The notes: generated from the letters alone by a model not told the origin. DNA of 7,545 nt from an uncultured Collinsella sp. (GCA_902478765.1 CABSMN010000046.1:1-7545), one strand, 5' to 3'. Positions 1-6,688 are shown, counted from the stretch's first letter. Numbers and translations are program-made.

Positions 1-349
1 AGGTGGGGCAAATGATAACCGGGGACTCCAGGTAATAGGCGACGGCCTTCGCGGTGTCGAGGATCTTGCCGCCACCGACGCCGACGATGATGTCGCAACC
101 GTTGTCGCGAGCGAGCGCGACCAGGCGATCGACCTCACCCTTGGAGCACTCGCCGTTAAAGTCCTCAAACAGCAGCTCGGCCTTAGCCTCGGCAAAACCG
201 CCCTCGATCTTGGCACCGACGCGCTTCTTGCCCGAAGGCGTCACGATGACGAGGGCCTTAGCGCCGAGCGGCTCGACATAGGAGCCGAGCTTGGCGAGCT
301 CGTCCGGACCCTGGATGTACTTGCTGGGGCTATTGAAAATTGCAGCCAT
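1..349 (-). CDS. gldA: Glycerol dehydrogenase, N-terminal part (cut by window edge)
   Basis: Oxidises glycerol to dihydroxyacetone with NAD+ in the cytoplasm; a member of the GldA branch of the iron/zinc-dependent (type III) alcohol dehydrogenase fold. I translated the minus strand directly: 116 codons from an ATG at 349 run open off the left edge. The N-terminus (FNSPSKYIQGPDELAKLG, residues 5-22) matches the GldA signature in which a 'SPxKYIQG' opening forms the first strand. NGECSKGEVDRL (65-76) and the dinucleotide-binding loop VGVGGGKILDTAK (89-101) follow in the order expected for GldA. The metal ligands (one Asp, two His) lie beyond the window, so activity cannot be judged. The start is fixed by family alignment; no strong Shine-Dalgarno precedes it, and an ATG-GGA-TAG minicistron sits just upstream. 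It follows the alcohol dehydrogenase on the same strand with a terminator between them. Confidence 0.93.
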   Translation of the reverse strand, partial: MAAIFNSPSKYIQGPDELAKLGSYVEPLGAKALVIVTPSGKKRVGAKIEGGFAEAKAELLFEDFNGECSKGEVDRLVALARDNGCDIIVGVGGGKILDTAKAVAYYLESPVIICPT

Positions 350-360
350 AACTATCCCAT

Positions 361-410
361 TCTCTAAAAGAAAAAAGAAAGGGGCTCCGTACAGATACGT
401 GCGGAGCCCC
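361..410 (-). terminator. Intrinsic terminator after the iron alcohol dehydrogenase
   Basis: Stem GGGGCTCCG (381-389) pairs perfectly with CGGAGCCCC (402-410) and can extend inward by T-G, A-T and C-G pairs to a 6-base loop. Read on the minus strand, the stem is followed by a T-rich tail (380 down to about 366, TTTCTTTTTTCTTTT). The plus-strand flank (411-420) has no T-run, so it acts only on minus-strand transcripts. It lies between the stop of the alcohol dehydrogenase and the start of gldA. Confidence 0.9.
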
Positions 411-432
411 TCGTTACGATAACAAGAGTCGA

Positions 433-1656
433 TTAGAAATCGATGTCGGTGTCGTAGTAGCAGGCCTTGAGGATCTTCTCGAAGTCGGCAGCCTTGGTCT
501 CACGCGGGTTCTCGGGCGTGCAGGCGTCGGTCTCGGCGTTCGCAGCGATCTCGGGCAGCTTGGCGAGGAACTCCTCCTCGGAAACCATCTGCGGGTTCTC
601 GGCGTCGACCTTCACGCCACCATTCGCGTAATCCTTGATGGACTGCGGAATGTTGAGCTGGTCGTTGAGATCGCGAATCTTCTGGACGAGCGCAGCGATG
701 AGCTCCTCGTTGGTCTCGCCGGGAAGGTGCAGGATCTCCTTGGCCACGTAAGCGTAACGCTCAGCAGCACGCGGGTCCTTGGAGTTCCACTGGATTACCT
801 TGCCCAGGTACATGGCGTTAGCGGCACCGTGGATGATGTGGCCGTTCTCGAAGGCAGCACCGGTCTTGTGAGCCATGGAGTGAACGATGCCGAGCAGGCC
901 CGAGGAGAAGGCGATACCGGCGATGCACTGAGCCTCGTGCATGTGCTGACGGGCCTCATGGTCGCCAGCATAGGACTTGGGCAGCCACTCGACGATCTCG
1001 CGGATGCCGTGCAGGGCGTTGGCGTCGGTGAACATAGAGGCGCAGGTGGAAACGTAGGCCTCCATGCAGTGGGTCAGAGCATCCATGCCGGTGTGGGCGC
1101 ACAGCTTGGCGGGCATGGTGTAGGTGAGCTCGGGGTCGACGATGGCGACATCAGGGGTGATGTTGAAGTCGGCCAGCGGGTACTTGATGCCCTTGGCGTA
1201 GTCGGTAATGACGGAGAACGCGGTGACCTCGGTAGCGGTGCCGGAGGTAGAGGAGATGGCGCAGAAATGAGCCTTCTGACGCAGCTCGGGGAAGCTGAAC
1301 GGCTGGATGATGTTATCGAAGGACTCCTCGGGATACTCGTAGAAGACCCACATGGCCTTAGCGGCATCGATGGGCGAGCCGCCGCCGATGGCGATAATCC
1401 AGTCGGGCTCGAACTCGCGCATGGCCTCGGCGCCCTTCATGACCGTCTCGATGGACGGGTCGGACTCGACGCCCTCGAACAGCTTGACCTCGAAACCGCC
1501 TTCCTTAAGGTCGTTCTCGACGTCCTGCAGGAACCCGCCGCGGCGCATAGAGCTGCCGCCAGAAACGATGATGGCCTTCTTGCCCTTGAGGTTCTTCACC
1601 TCGTGGCGAGCGCCCTCACCAAAGTACAGATCGCGAGGATTGGTAAAACGTCCCAT
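433..1656 (-). CDS. Iron-containing alcohol dehydrogenase (butanol-dehydrogenase-like, type III)
   Basis: NAD(P)H-linked, Fe-dependent reduction of aldehydes to alcohols (or the reverse) in the cytoplasm, usually a fermentation step that reoxidises cofactor. The chain is 407 residues, normal for the family. Visible motifs: opening RFTNPRDLYFGEGA (3-16); nucleotide-binding loop GGGSPIDAAKAMW (91-103); SSTSGTATEVTAFSVI (135-150); metal site D192 and H196 in GMDALTHCMEAY, H259 and H263 in GIVHSMAHKTG, and a last His in GHIIHG (H273 or H276). The family resembles clostridial butanol dehydrogenases, but the real substrate is not determinable from sequence. An in-frame GTG at 1707 would add 17 residues; I prefer ATG 1656 because AGGAGG (1663-1668) sits 6 bases upstream and the protein then starts where relatives do. 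Its transcript ends at the terminator at 361-410, and gldA follows. Confidence 0.95.
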   Translation of the reverse strand: MGRFTNPRDLYFGEGARHEVKNLKGKKAIIVSGGSSMRRGGFLQDVENDLKEGGFEVKLFEGVESDPSIETVMKGAEAMREFEPDWIIAIGGGSPIDAAKAMWVFYEYPEESFDNIIQPFSFPELRQKAHFCAISSTSGTATEVTAFSVITDYAKGIKYPLADFNITPDVAIVDPELTYTMPAKLCAHTGMDALTHCMEAYVSTCASMFTDANALHGIREIVEWLPKSYAGDHEARQHMHEAQCIAGIAFSSGLLGIVHSMAHKTGAAFENGHIIHGAANAMYLGKVIQWNSKDPRAAERYAYVAKEILHLPGETNEELIAALVQKIRDLNDQLNIPQSIKDYANGGVKVDAENPQMVSEEEFLAKLPEIAANAETDACTPENPRETKAADFEKILKACYYDTDIDF

Positions 1657-1692
1657 ACTGTGCCTCCTAAACAAGCCCCTCTTAGACTTGCG

Positions 1693-1723
1693 TATATAAC
1701 GGAGCACCCGATTGGCTCCGTTA
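1693..1723 (-). promoter_or_regulatory. Likely promoter and overlapping palindromic operator of the alcohol dehydrogenase gene
   Basis: A perfect inverted repeat TAACGGAGC (1697-1705) / GCTCCGTTA (1715-1723) with a 9-base spacer lies 41-67 bases upstream of the alcohol dehydrogenase start. On the minus strand a TATATA (1698 to 1693) gives a plausible -10 with a leader of about 30 bases, and the palindrome covers the -35 to -10 region, where no good TTGACA is present. A dimeric regulator binding here would block or rescue this promoter. The regulator is unknown; the half-site does not match the Rex consensus (TTGTGA). The same arms could instead form a leader hairpin if transcription starts further upstream. 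Confidence 0.5.
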
Positions 1724-2156
1724 GGACCGTTTTGCGCGTTGCCGGCGATGACAATGCGCGATGTCTAAACGTCTCAACGCTCAGACAAACACTATTCTAC
1801 CGTTCTGGTTGGTCAGTTATTCACCTAAAGCCGACAATGATGAAACGTTTTTTCTATCCCTGAAGACCCTTGTGGGGCATTCATACTCCCAAGCTGGGCA
1901 AACGTTTTATCAAGGTTGACCACATATCCCGGGCAGGACGGTGCTCCTCCAAAATGTGCCCCGTTCGCCGCCAAAAATCGACCGTTTGCGGCACCGTGAT
2001 ACCACTCGGTCGTCCAAGGTGCCGACATTTGTGCGACATCCGTCTTCGTGGTGCAAAGGTGCATGTCCAAGTGCGGCACCCCCGGTGTGCCACATGCGGG
2101 TAAACTAGAACTTTATATAGAGACATTTGAACCCTAACCGCAGCAAAGGAGGCCCC
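1724..2156. other. Non-coding part of the divergent intergenic region
   Basis: No convincing gene lies in this stretch between the divergent alcohol dehydrogenase and TPR-like genes. Short open frames on both strands (for example a GTG-started frame on the minus strand, 1825-2079, and a TTG-started frame on the plus strand, 1870-2103) lack ribosome binding sites and family resemblance. It contains the AAACGTTT pair, the 9-bp direct repeat TGCGGCACC (1987-1995 and 2072-2080), its near inverse GGTGCCG (2018-2024), and a nested dyad GCATGT / GGCAC / GTGCC / ACATGC (2061-2097). AT-rich TTTATATAG (2112-2120) is a weak -10 candidate for the plus-strand operon; no good -35 is seen. Confidence 0.6.
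1839..1912. promoter_or_regulatory. Two AAACGTTT palindromes, possible LacI-family operators
   Basis: AAACGTTT occurs at 1843-1850 (in GATGAAACGTTTTTTC) and 1900-1907 (in GGCAAACGTTTTATC); the shared extended core is AAACGTTTTWTC and the centres are 57 bases apart. A palindrome with a central CG step is the usual form of LacI/GalR-family operators, including CcpA cre and FruR sites. They lie about 190 and 250 bases upstream of the alcohol dehydrogenase and 250-310 bases upstream of the plus-strand operon. A weaker copy, AAACGTCT, is at 1767-1774. Function is inferred only. Confidence 0.35.
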
Positions 2157-3233
2157 ATGGCATTCGATCCCATTCAAGAGGATTGCCATCGCCTCGTTCT
2201 TGAGGCCTTGCGCCGCGACAATATCCCGCTCACCGACGGCCCCGCCGTCGAGCGTCTGATGGAGCAATTCACCCGCAACCCCGCGCCGCTCATCGTGCAC
2301 GACCGCGACCGCGCCGGGCATCTGATTGCCAAAGTGGTCGAGGCCGTCGACTACCGCATTCCCTTTATCCCCGACGATGCCCAAGCCGAGCAGGAAGAGG
2401 CCGCTGCCGAGAACATGCTTCGCGAGGCCGCCGCACTCGATCCGGCCAACTGGGATGCGCAGCGCATGTTGTGCGCCCTCACCGCTGACTCCAACGAGGA
2501 ATACGTACAGTACTTGGTATCCAAGTGCGATGAAGTCGAACACGACCTGGCACTCAAGATCGCCTCGGCGCAGGACCCCTACGAGCGCGAGGCCGCTGGC
2601 GACCTTATGCGCCGCCCCTACCTGCGCTGGCTTGCCGCCTTGGCATCGCGCGCGCTCATTAGCGGCCGCTACCGTATGTCGCTCGAAGCCGCGAATCGCA
2701 GCTTGGACTTTGCGCCCAACGACCCCGCTGGTGTCCGCCACACCGCGATGCTCGCCATGGCAAAGCTCGAATACCCCGCCGAGGAGCTCAAGCGATTTCG
2801 CTCTGCCCACTCCGTACCCTATCTCGCGAATACCCCGCTGCGCCGCCGCCCCAAAGATGCGGAGCGTGACTTGGACCCGTGGACGCTCATCGCGCTGATG
2901 AGCGCTGCCTGGCGCGAGCTGGACTACGAGGGCGCCGAGCACTACTTGCGCATCCTTGCGCGCTCGTGTCCGCACGCAGCCGAGGCACTCTACTTCCAAA
3001 CCGAGTTTCCCGATGGCGTCTATGCCCGCGTCAACGTGGGCGTGGGCTCCACCGATGAGCTCGTCCTTGCGCTGTCCGAGGCGACGCCGGTACTGCAGGA
3101 GGGCCTGGGCGCCCCCGACAACGCCAGCTTTGCCGCCTGGGTCGCCACCAACGATATCGTGCGTTCCCAGATCGATGAGCGCATCCTGCAGGCGGCCGAG
3201 CAGGGTTTGCCGTTTAAGGGAGGAGACCTCTAA
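2157..3233 (+). CDS. TPR-like protein of unknown function, first of a tandem pair
   Basis: I do not recognise a named family. The 358-residue product has no signal peptide and no membrane segment, so it is probably cytoplasmic, and is mostly helical. Tetratricopeptide-like helical pairs are visible: AENMLREAAALDPANWDAQ (84-102), a unit around SGRYRMSLEAANRSLDFAPNDP (169-190), and one around WRELDYEGAEHYLRILARSCP (252-272). Such repeats normally bind other proteins. No catalytic motif is seen. The start is ATG 2157, with AAAGGAGG (2145-2152) four bases upstream; a TTG at 2127 in the same frame would add ten residues but has no ribosome binding site. The stop overlaps the next start as TAATG, implying translational coupling. 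The next gene appears to be its diverged paralogue, and murT-gatD follows, so an envelope-related role is possible but only by context. Confidence 0.85.
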   Translation: MAFDPIQEDCHRLVLEALRRDNIPLTDGPAVERLMEQFTRNPAPLIVHDRDRAGHLIAKVVEAVDYRIPFIPDDAQAEQEEAAAENMLREAAALDPANWDAQRMLCALTADSNEEYVQYLVSKCDEVEHDLALKIASAQDPYEREAAGDLMRRPYLRWLAALASRALISGRYRMSLEAANRSLDFAPNDPAGVRHTAMLAMAKLEYPAEELKRFRSAHSVPYLANTPLRRRPKDAERDLDPWTLIALMSAAWRELDYEGAEHYLRILARSCPHAAEALYFQTEFPDGVYARVNVGVGSTDELVLALSEATPVLQEGLGAPDNASFAAWVATNDIVRSQIDERILQAAEQGLPFKGGDL

Positions 3234-4276
3234 TGGATCCGAGCGTCTACATCCCCGCCTACCTGGAGCGCACCTATCTGGCGTCGCACCCCGAGCTCAC
3301 CGATGCAGCACGCGAGCTTGTCCATAACGACATTAGCGCGAATCCCCAAAAGTATGCGCAGTCCGAGCATGCCCAGGCGCTGCTGTCCTACGCCGGTGTT
3401 CATCGCCACCTGCTCGACGAGCTCCATCGCATCGAGGACATGGGCAGCGACGAGGAGTTTGAGCAGACGCGCAACCGCCTGTTCGACGATATGCGTGATG
3501 AGCTACTCAAGATCGTCCGCATCGATGCGCATGTCCTCGACGCGCAGCTGCTCGCCATCATTTTGGCGGACACGCCCGTCGACGCCTGCCTGGGCGACCT
3601 GATGAAGCTCGAGACGAGCACGGCCGACTACCTGCAACAGAGCGTGCCCGGGTTTGATATGGAGGCCCCGCACTACTGGGCCAATAATGTTTTGGCCGAC
3701 GGTGTCACCGCAGCGAACCTTACCGTGAGCGAGCCGGCCCTTATCGGGTGGCTTCACACACTCGAGGCCATCTCGCAGCTGTGCATGGCGAGCGCTCGTT
3801 ACCGCGCCGCCGCCAACTATTCTCGCCGTGTCCTTAAGACGGAGGGCTATCCCACCCGGGCCGCCGGCACCGTATTGCTTGCCCTCGCCCGCCTGGAAGA
3901 CCAGGACGGCTTTTTTGCCCTGGCGCATCAGCTCGAGGAACAGGTGGGGGCAGACGCACTCGAAAACTCTCCTTGGTACCTGCTCGCCCGCACGATCTTG
4001 CTGTTCAAAACAAACAAGATGCGCCCGGCGACGCGCGCGCTGCGTGAGTTCGCTAACCGTTGCGAGGGTGGCGCGTTCTTCTTGCTGAATCCCATGTACC
4101 AGACACCGTACCTTCCCTGCCGGCCCGAGCCACGCGATCCCTGGGATCTTTCGCACCAGGCAGTTTGGGAGGCCGACGGCATTATCTCGGACACCCCCGA
4201 CTTTGCCCCCTGGGCCAACGCCTGCGAAGATGTATCGCAGCTCGCCCAGGAATTTGCGCGCCGCTACGGCTTTTAG
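3233..4276 (+). CDS. TPR-like protein of unknown function, second of a tandem pair
   Basis: A 347-residue soluble, helix-rich protein with no signal peptide and no recognised family. It aligns with the upstream protein in its middle and C-terminal parts: WLHTLEAISQLCMASARYR (173-191) corresponds to WLAALASRALISGRYR (158-173) upstream; VLLALARLE (214-222) to AMLAMAKLE; SPWYLLARTILLF (246-258) to DPWTLIALMSAAW; and both end in a FA.W.A segment. DAQLLAIILAD (103-113) matches DAQRMLCALTAD upstream. TPR-like helix pairs are recognisable but weaker than in the first protein. The ATG at 3233 shares its A with the preceding TAA; AAGGGAGGAG (3216-3225) within the end of the first gene supplies the ribosome binding site. 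The 45-base gap to murT-gatD holds no terminator, so the three genes are probably co-transcribed. A heteromeric partner of the first protein is a reasonable inference. Confidence 0.85.
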   Translation: MDPSVYIPAYLERTYLASHPELTDAARELVHNDISANPQKYAQSEHAQALLSYAGVHRHLLDELHRIEDMGSDEEFEQTRNRLFDDMRDELLKIVRIDAHVLDAQLLAIILADTPVDACLGDLMKLETSTADYLQQSVPGFDMEAPHYWANNVLADGVTAANLTVSEPALIGWLHTLEAISQLCMASARYRAAANYSRRVLKTEGYPTRAAGTVLLALARLEDQDGFFALAHQLEEQVGADALENSPWYLLARTILLFKTNKMRPATRALREFANRCEGGAFFLLNPMYQTPYLPCRPEPRDPWDLSHQAVWEADGIISDTPDFAPWANACEDVSQLAQEFARRYGF

Positions 4277-4321
4277 CGACGCGATCGCCCCGACCATGTC
4301 ATCTATGTTAGGAACGGCTTC

Positions 4322-6499
4322 ATGAACCTCCGCTCATCTCTCGCCTGCACCTCGAGCGATATCGCCCGCTGGGGACTGCGCTCTGTCCTCAAACGCCAGG
4401 GTGGCGTGCTTCCCGGCCGCATCGCCATGAAGATCGACCCCGAGCTGCTAAGCGACCTCGCGAGCCTGGTCGACCGCAGCGTGGTGATCACCGGTACTAA
4501 TGGCAAGACCACCACCTCCAACCTCATCGCTGACGCCGTTGCTGCCAGCGGCGCTACCGTGGTGTGCAACCGTGCCGGCAACAATATGGAGCCTGGTGTG
4601 GTGGGTGCTCTGCTCGAGGCCCGCGGCGGCCTTAAGCACACCAGCAGCGGCAAGCGCGTGGGCGTTTTTGAGTGCGACGAGCTCTACACGGTGCGCGTCC
4701 TGCCCAAGCTCAAACCGACGTACTTTGTGCTGCTCAACCTGTTCCGCGACCAGCTAGACCGCTACGGCGAGATCGACCATACCCAAGACGTCATCGCCCA
4801 TGCGTTGGAGCTCTCTCCGACGACAACGCTCGTCTACAACGCCGACGATCCGCTGTGCGCCTCGATCGCCGCGCGCGTCCCCAACACGAGCATCGCCTTT
4901 GGCATCGACGGCGCCACGGGCACCGAGTCCGATCGCATTAGCGACTCGCGTTTTTGCTCGCAGTGCAACGCGCCGTTGGAGTATGACTACGTGCAATACG
5001 GCCAGCTCGGCGCCTACCATTGCCCCTCGTGCGGCTGGGCCCGCCCTGCGCTTGTCCGTCGCGTGACGGACGTTGAGCTTACCTGCGACGGCTACGGCTT
5101 TGACCTGACCTTTGGACCCGAGGCCAACGCGCCCGCCGTGCACATCGCCACGCACTACAACGGCCTGTACATGGTCTATAACGTCGCCGCCGCCTTCTTT
5201 GCGGCGCACGAGCTGGGCGTGGACGCGGCGCACCTGCAGCCCACGCTTAATGCCTACGTGCCCGCCGGCGGACGCATGGGCCGCTGGGATATTGCCGGCC
5301 GCACCGTCGAGGCCAACCTGGCCAAGAATCCCGTGGGCTTCGATCGCCAGATCCAGTCCATTAAAACGGCAGGTGGCAAGCTCTGCGCCTTCTTCCTAAA
5401 CGATAACGATGCCGACGGCCACGATGTCTCGTGGATCTACGATGTCGACTTCGAGCGCATCGCCGACACGCCGGGTCTTGTCGCCTTTGCCGGAGGCACG
5501 CGTGCGCACGACATGCAGGTACGCCTCAAGTACGCCGGCATCGATGCCGCGATTATCTCGGACGTCGTGCAGGCGATCGGCGCCGTGGCAGACGAGGCCG
5601 CCGATGACACCTTCTACGCCGTCGCCAACTACACGGCCTTCCCGCCGTTAGTCAAGGAGCTCGACGGGCTTAAAGACGACGATGCAAGCTCGATTGTCTC
5701 CCACGCCGTAACGCGCGCCGATGGTAGCGCTGTCCCCACCGATATTGCGCCGGTCGAGCTTTCGCGCCCCCTGCGCATCGTCTACCTGTATCCCGATGCG
5801 CTCAACCTCTACGCCGACGGCGGCAACGTTATCGCGCTCGAACGCCGCTGCGCCTGGCGCGGCATTCCCGTGCGTGTGGACGAAGTCCACATGGGCGAGA
5901 CGCTCGACCTGACCGACGCCGACATCGTTATGATGGGCGGCGGCTCCGATCGCGACCAGCTGGCCGTGGCACACGAACTGCTCGCTCAAAAAGACAAGGT
6001 CGCGGCCTATGTTGAGGACGGCGGCACACTGCTTGCTATCTGTGGCGGCTATCAGCTGCTCGGCCGTTCGTACTATATGGGCGAAGATCGCATCGAGGGC
6101 CTGGGCGTCATTGCCGCCGAAACCGTACGCGGCTCCGACCGCCTGATCGGCAACGTCGCCGTCAAGACCGACCTGTCACCCGAGCCCTTTGTGGGATTCG
6201 AGAACCACGGCGGCCGCACCTTGCTCGATGCAGAGGCCACGCCGCTCGGAACGTCTGTCGTCACGGGCACCGGCAACAACGGCGACGATGGCTTTGAGGG
6301 CATCATCTACAAGGGTGTCATCGGCACGTACCTGCACGGGCCGGCGCTCCCCAAGAACCCCGAGCTCGCCGACTGGCTCATCACCCACGCCCTCGAGCGC
6401 CGCGGCGATGCGCAGGCCACAGCCCTGCTGCCGCTCAAGCCCCTCGACGACACCTACGAGCGCACCGCTCACGACGCCGCCATGAAGCTCCTCCCCTAA
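4322..6499 (+). CDS. murT-gatD: Fused lipid II isoglutaminyl synthase: MurT Mur-ligase plus GatD amidotransferase in one chain
   Basis: Amidates the alpha-carboxyl of D-Glu at position 2 of the lipid II stem peptide to D-isoglutamine, using ATP and glutamine, at the cytoplasmic membrane face. The 725-residue chain holds the whole MurT module (about 1-448): PGRIAMKIDP (31-40), P-loop GTNGKTTT (58-65), FRDQLDRYGEID (141-152), Cys4 ribbon C212, C215, C234, C237, GGRMGRWD (316-323), ANLAKNPVGF (331-340), and DNDADGHDVSW (361-371), where MurT donates the Asp that completes the GatD triad. A 30-residue linker rich in Asp, Ala and Ser follows. GatD starts near 481: PDALNLYADGGNVIAL (491-506), GGGSDRDQ (539-546), nucleophile C574 in AICGGYQLLG, R607 as likely glutamine ligand, GFENHGGRT (625-633), and catalytic H672 in GTYLHGPALPKNP. 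All active-site residues are present. No in-frame start codon exists near the junction (5650-5880), so GatD cannot be made separately. AGGAA (4310-4314) precedes the ATG. Confidence 0.95.
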   Translation: MNLRSSLACTSSDIARWGLRSVLKRQGGVLPGRIAMKIDPELLSDLASLVDRSVVITGTNGKTTTSNLIADAVAASGATVVCNRAGNNMEPGVVGALLEARGGLKHTSSGKRVGVFECDELYTVRVLPKLKPTYFVLLNLFRDQLDRYGEIDHTQDVIAHALELSPTTTLVYNADDPLCASIAARVPNTSIAFGIDGATGTESDRISDSRFCSQCNAPLEYDYVQYGQLGAYHCPSCGWARPALVRRVTDVELTCDGYGFDLTFGPEANAPAVHIATHYNGLYMVYNVAAAFFAAHELGVDAAHLQPTLNAYVPAGGRMGRWDIAGRTVEANLAKNPVGFDRQIQSIKTAGGKLCAFFLNDNDADGHDVSWIYDVDFERIADTPGLVAFAGGTRAHDMQVRLKYAGIDAAIISDVVQAIGAVADEAADDTFYAVANYTAFPPLVKELDGLKDDDASSIVSHAVTRADGSAVPTDIAPVELSRPLRIVYLYPDALNLYADGGNVIALERRCAWRGIPVRVDEVHMGETLDLTDADIVMMGGGSDRDQLAVAHELLAQKDKVAAYVEDGGTLLAICGGYQLLGRSYYMGEDRIEGLGVIAAETVRGSDRLIGNVAVKTDLSPEPFVGFENHGGRTLLDAEATPLGTSVVTGTGNNGDDGFEGIIYKGVIGTYLHGPALPKNPELADWLITHALERRGDAQATALLPLKPLDDTYERTAHDAAMKLLP

Positions 6500-6505
6500 C
6501 GCCCC

Positions 6506-6543
6506 ACCACCACAAAGGGGACAGGCACCTTTGTGGTGGTTTT
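6506..6543 (+). terminator. Intrinsic terminator of the murT-gatD operon, REP-like
   Basis: Perfect 13-bp stem ACCACCACAAAGG (6506-6518) / CCTTTGTGGTGGT (6528-6540), 9-base loop GGACAGGCA, then TTTT (6540-6543). It begins seven bases after the stop codon. The T-run is short but the stem is strong. The internal word GGGGACAGGCACC resembles a sequence I recall as recurring in REP-type palindromic repeats of several bacteria, so the element may be repeated in the genome; that cannot be tested here. Confidence 0.75.
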
Positions 6544-6580
6544 CCAGTTTGCCAACGATATACGCGCCGGCAAAAAAGTC

Positions 6581-6589
6581 TGCTATACT
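6581..6589 (+). promoter_or_regulatory. Extended -10 promoter of tRNA-Glu
   Basis: TGCTATACT (6581-6589) is an extended -10 element: TG, one base, then TATACT with five of six consensus positions. It lies 10 bases before the first base of the tRNA, so transcription would start within a few bases of the mature 5' end. No convincing -35 is seen 16-18 bases upstream, which fits an extended -10 promoter. Confidence 0.7.
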
Positions 6590-6599
6590 CTTTCCCGCT

Positions 6600-6676
6600 G
6601 TCCCCATCGTCTAGCGGCCAAGGACGCCACCCTTTCAAGGTGGATATCGCGGGTTCGAATCCCGCTGGGGGCACCA
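6600..6676 (+). tRNA. tRNA-Glu, anticodon UUC, CCA encoded
   Basis: Complete cloverleaf: acceptor GTCCCCA (6600-6606) pairs with TGGGGGC (6666-6672) with one G-U; D-stem GTCT/GGAC; anticodon stem CCACC/GGTGG around loop CTTTCAA with anticodon TTC; T-arm GCGGG-TTCGAAT-CCCGC; discriminator A and genome-encoded CCA (6674-6676). UUC reads GAA and GAG. Charged tRNA-Glu also serves tetrapyrrole synthesis in bacteria that use GluTR. It has its own promoter and terminator, so it is a single-gene unit. Confidence 0.97.
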
Positions 6677-6688
6677 TTTGAAATGCAA

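Noticed and set aside
727..1863. Long open frame on the plus strand (378 codons)
   Set aside because: It lies antisense to the well-supported alcohol dehydrogenase; its Gly/Val/Asp/Leu-rich composition is the usual shadow of a GC-rich gene, and there is no family resemblance.
1825..2079. Small 84-codon minus-strand frame in the intergenic region
   Set aside because: GTG start without a Shine-Dalgarno site, no family resemblance, and it overlaps likely regulatory palindromes.
1870..2103. Cys-rich 77-codon plus-strand frame
   Set aside because: TTG start, no ribosome site, cysteines not arranged as a recognisable metal site; probably chance.
1881..2999. Long open frame on the minus strand (372 codons) spanning the intergenic region and the first TPR-like gene
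   Set aside because: It is antisense to a gene with a good ribosome site and sensible helical repeats; the translation shows no recognisable domain.
5700..5770. Possible frameshift or assembly error joining murT and gatD
   Set aside because: The frame is continuous with normal codon use through the linker, and there is no residual stop, ribosome site or in-frame start at the junction.
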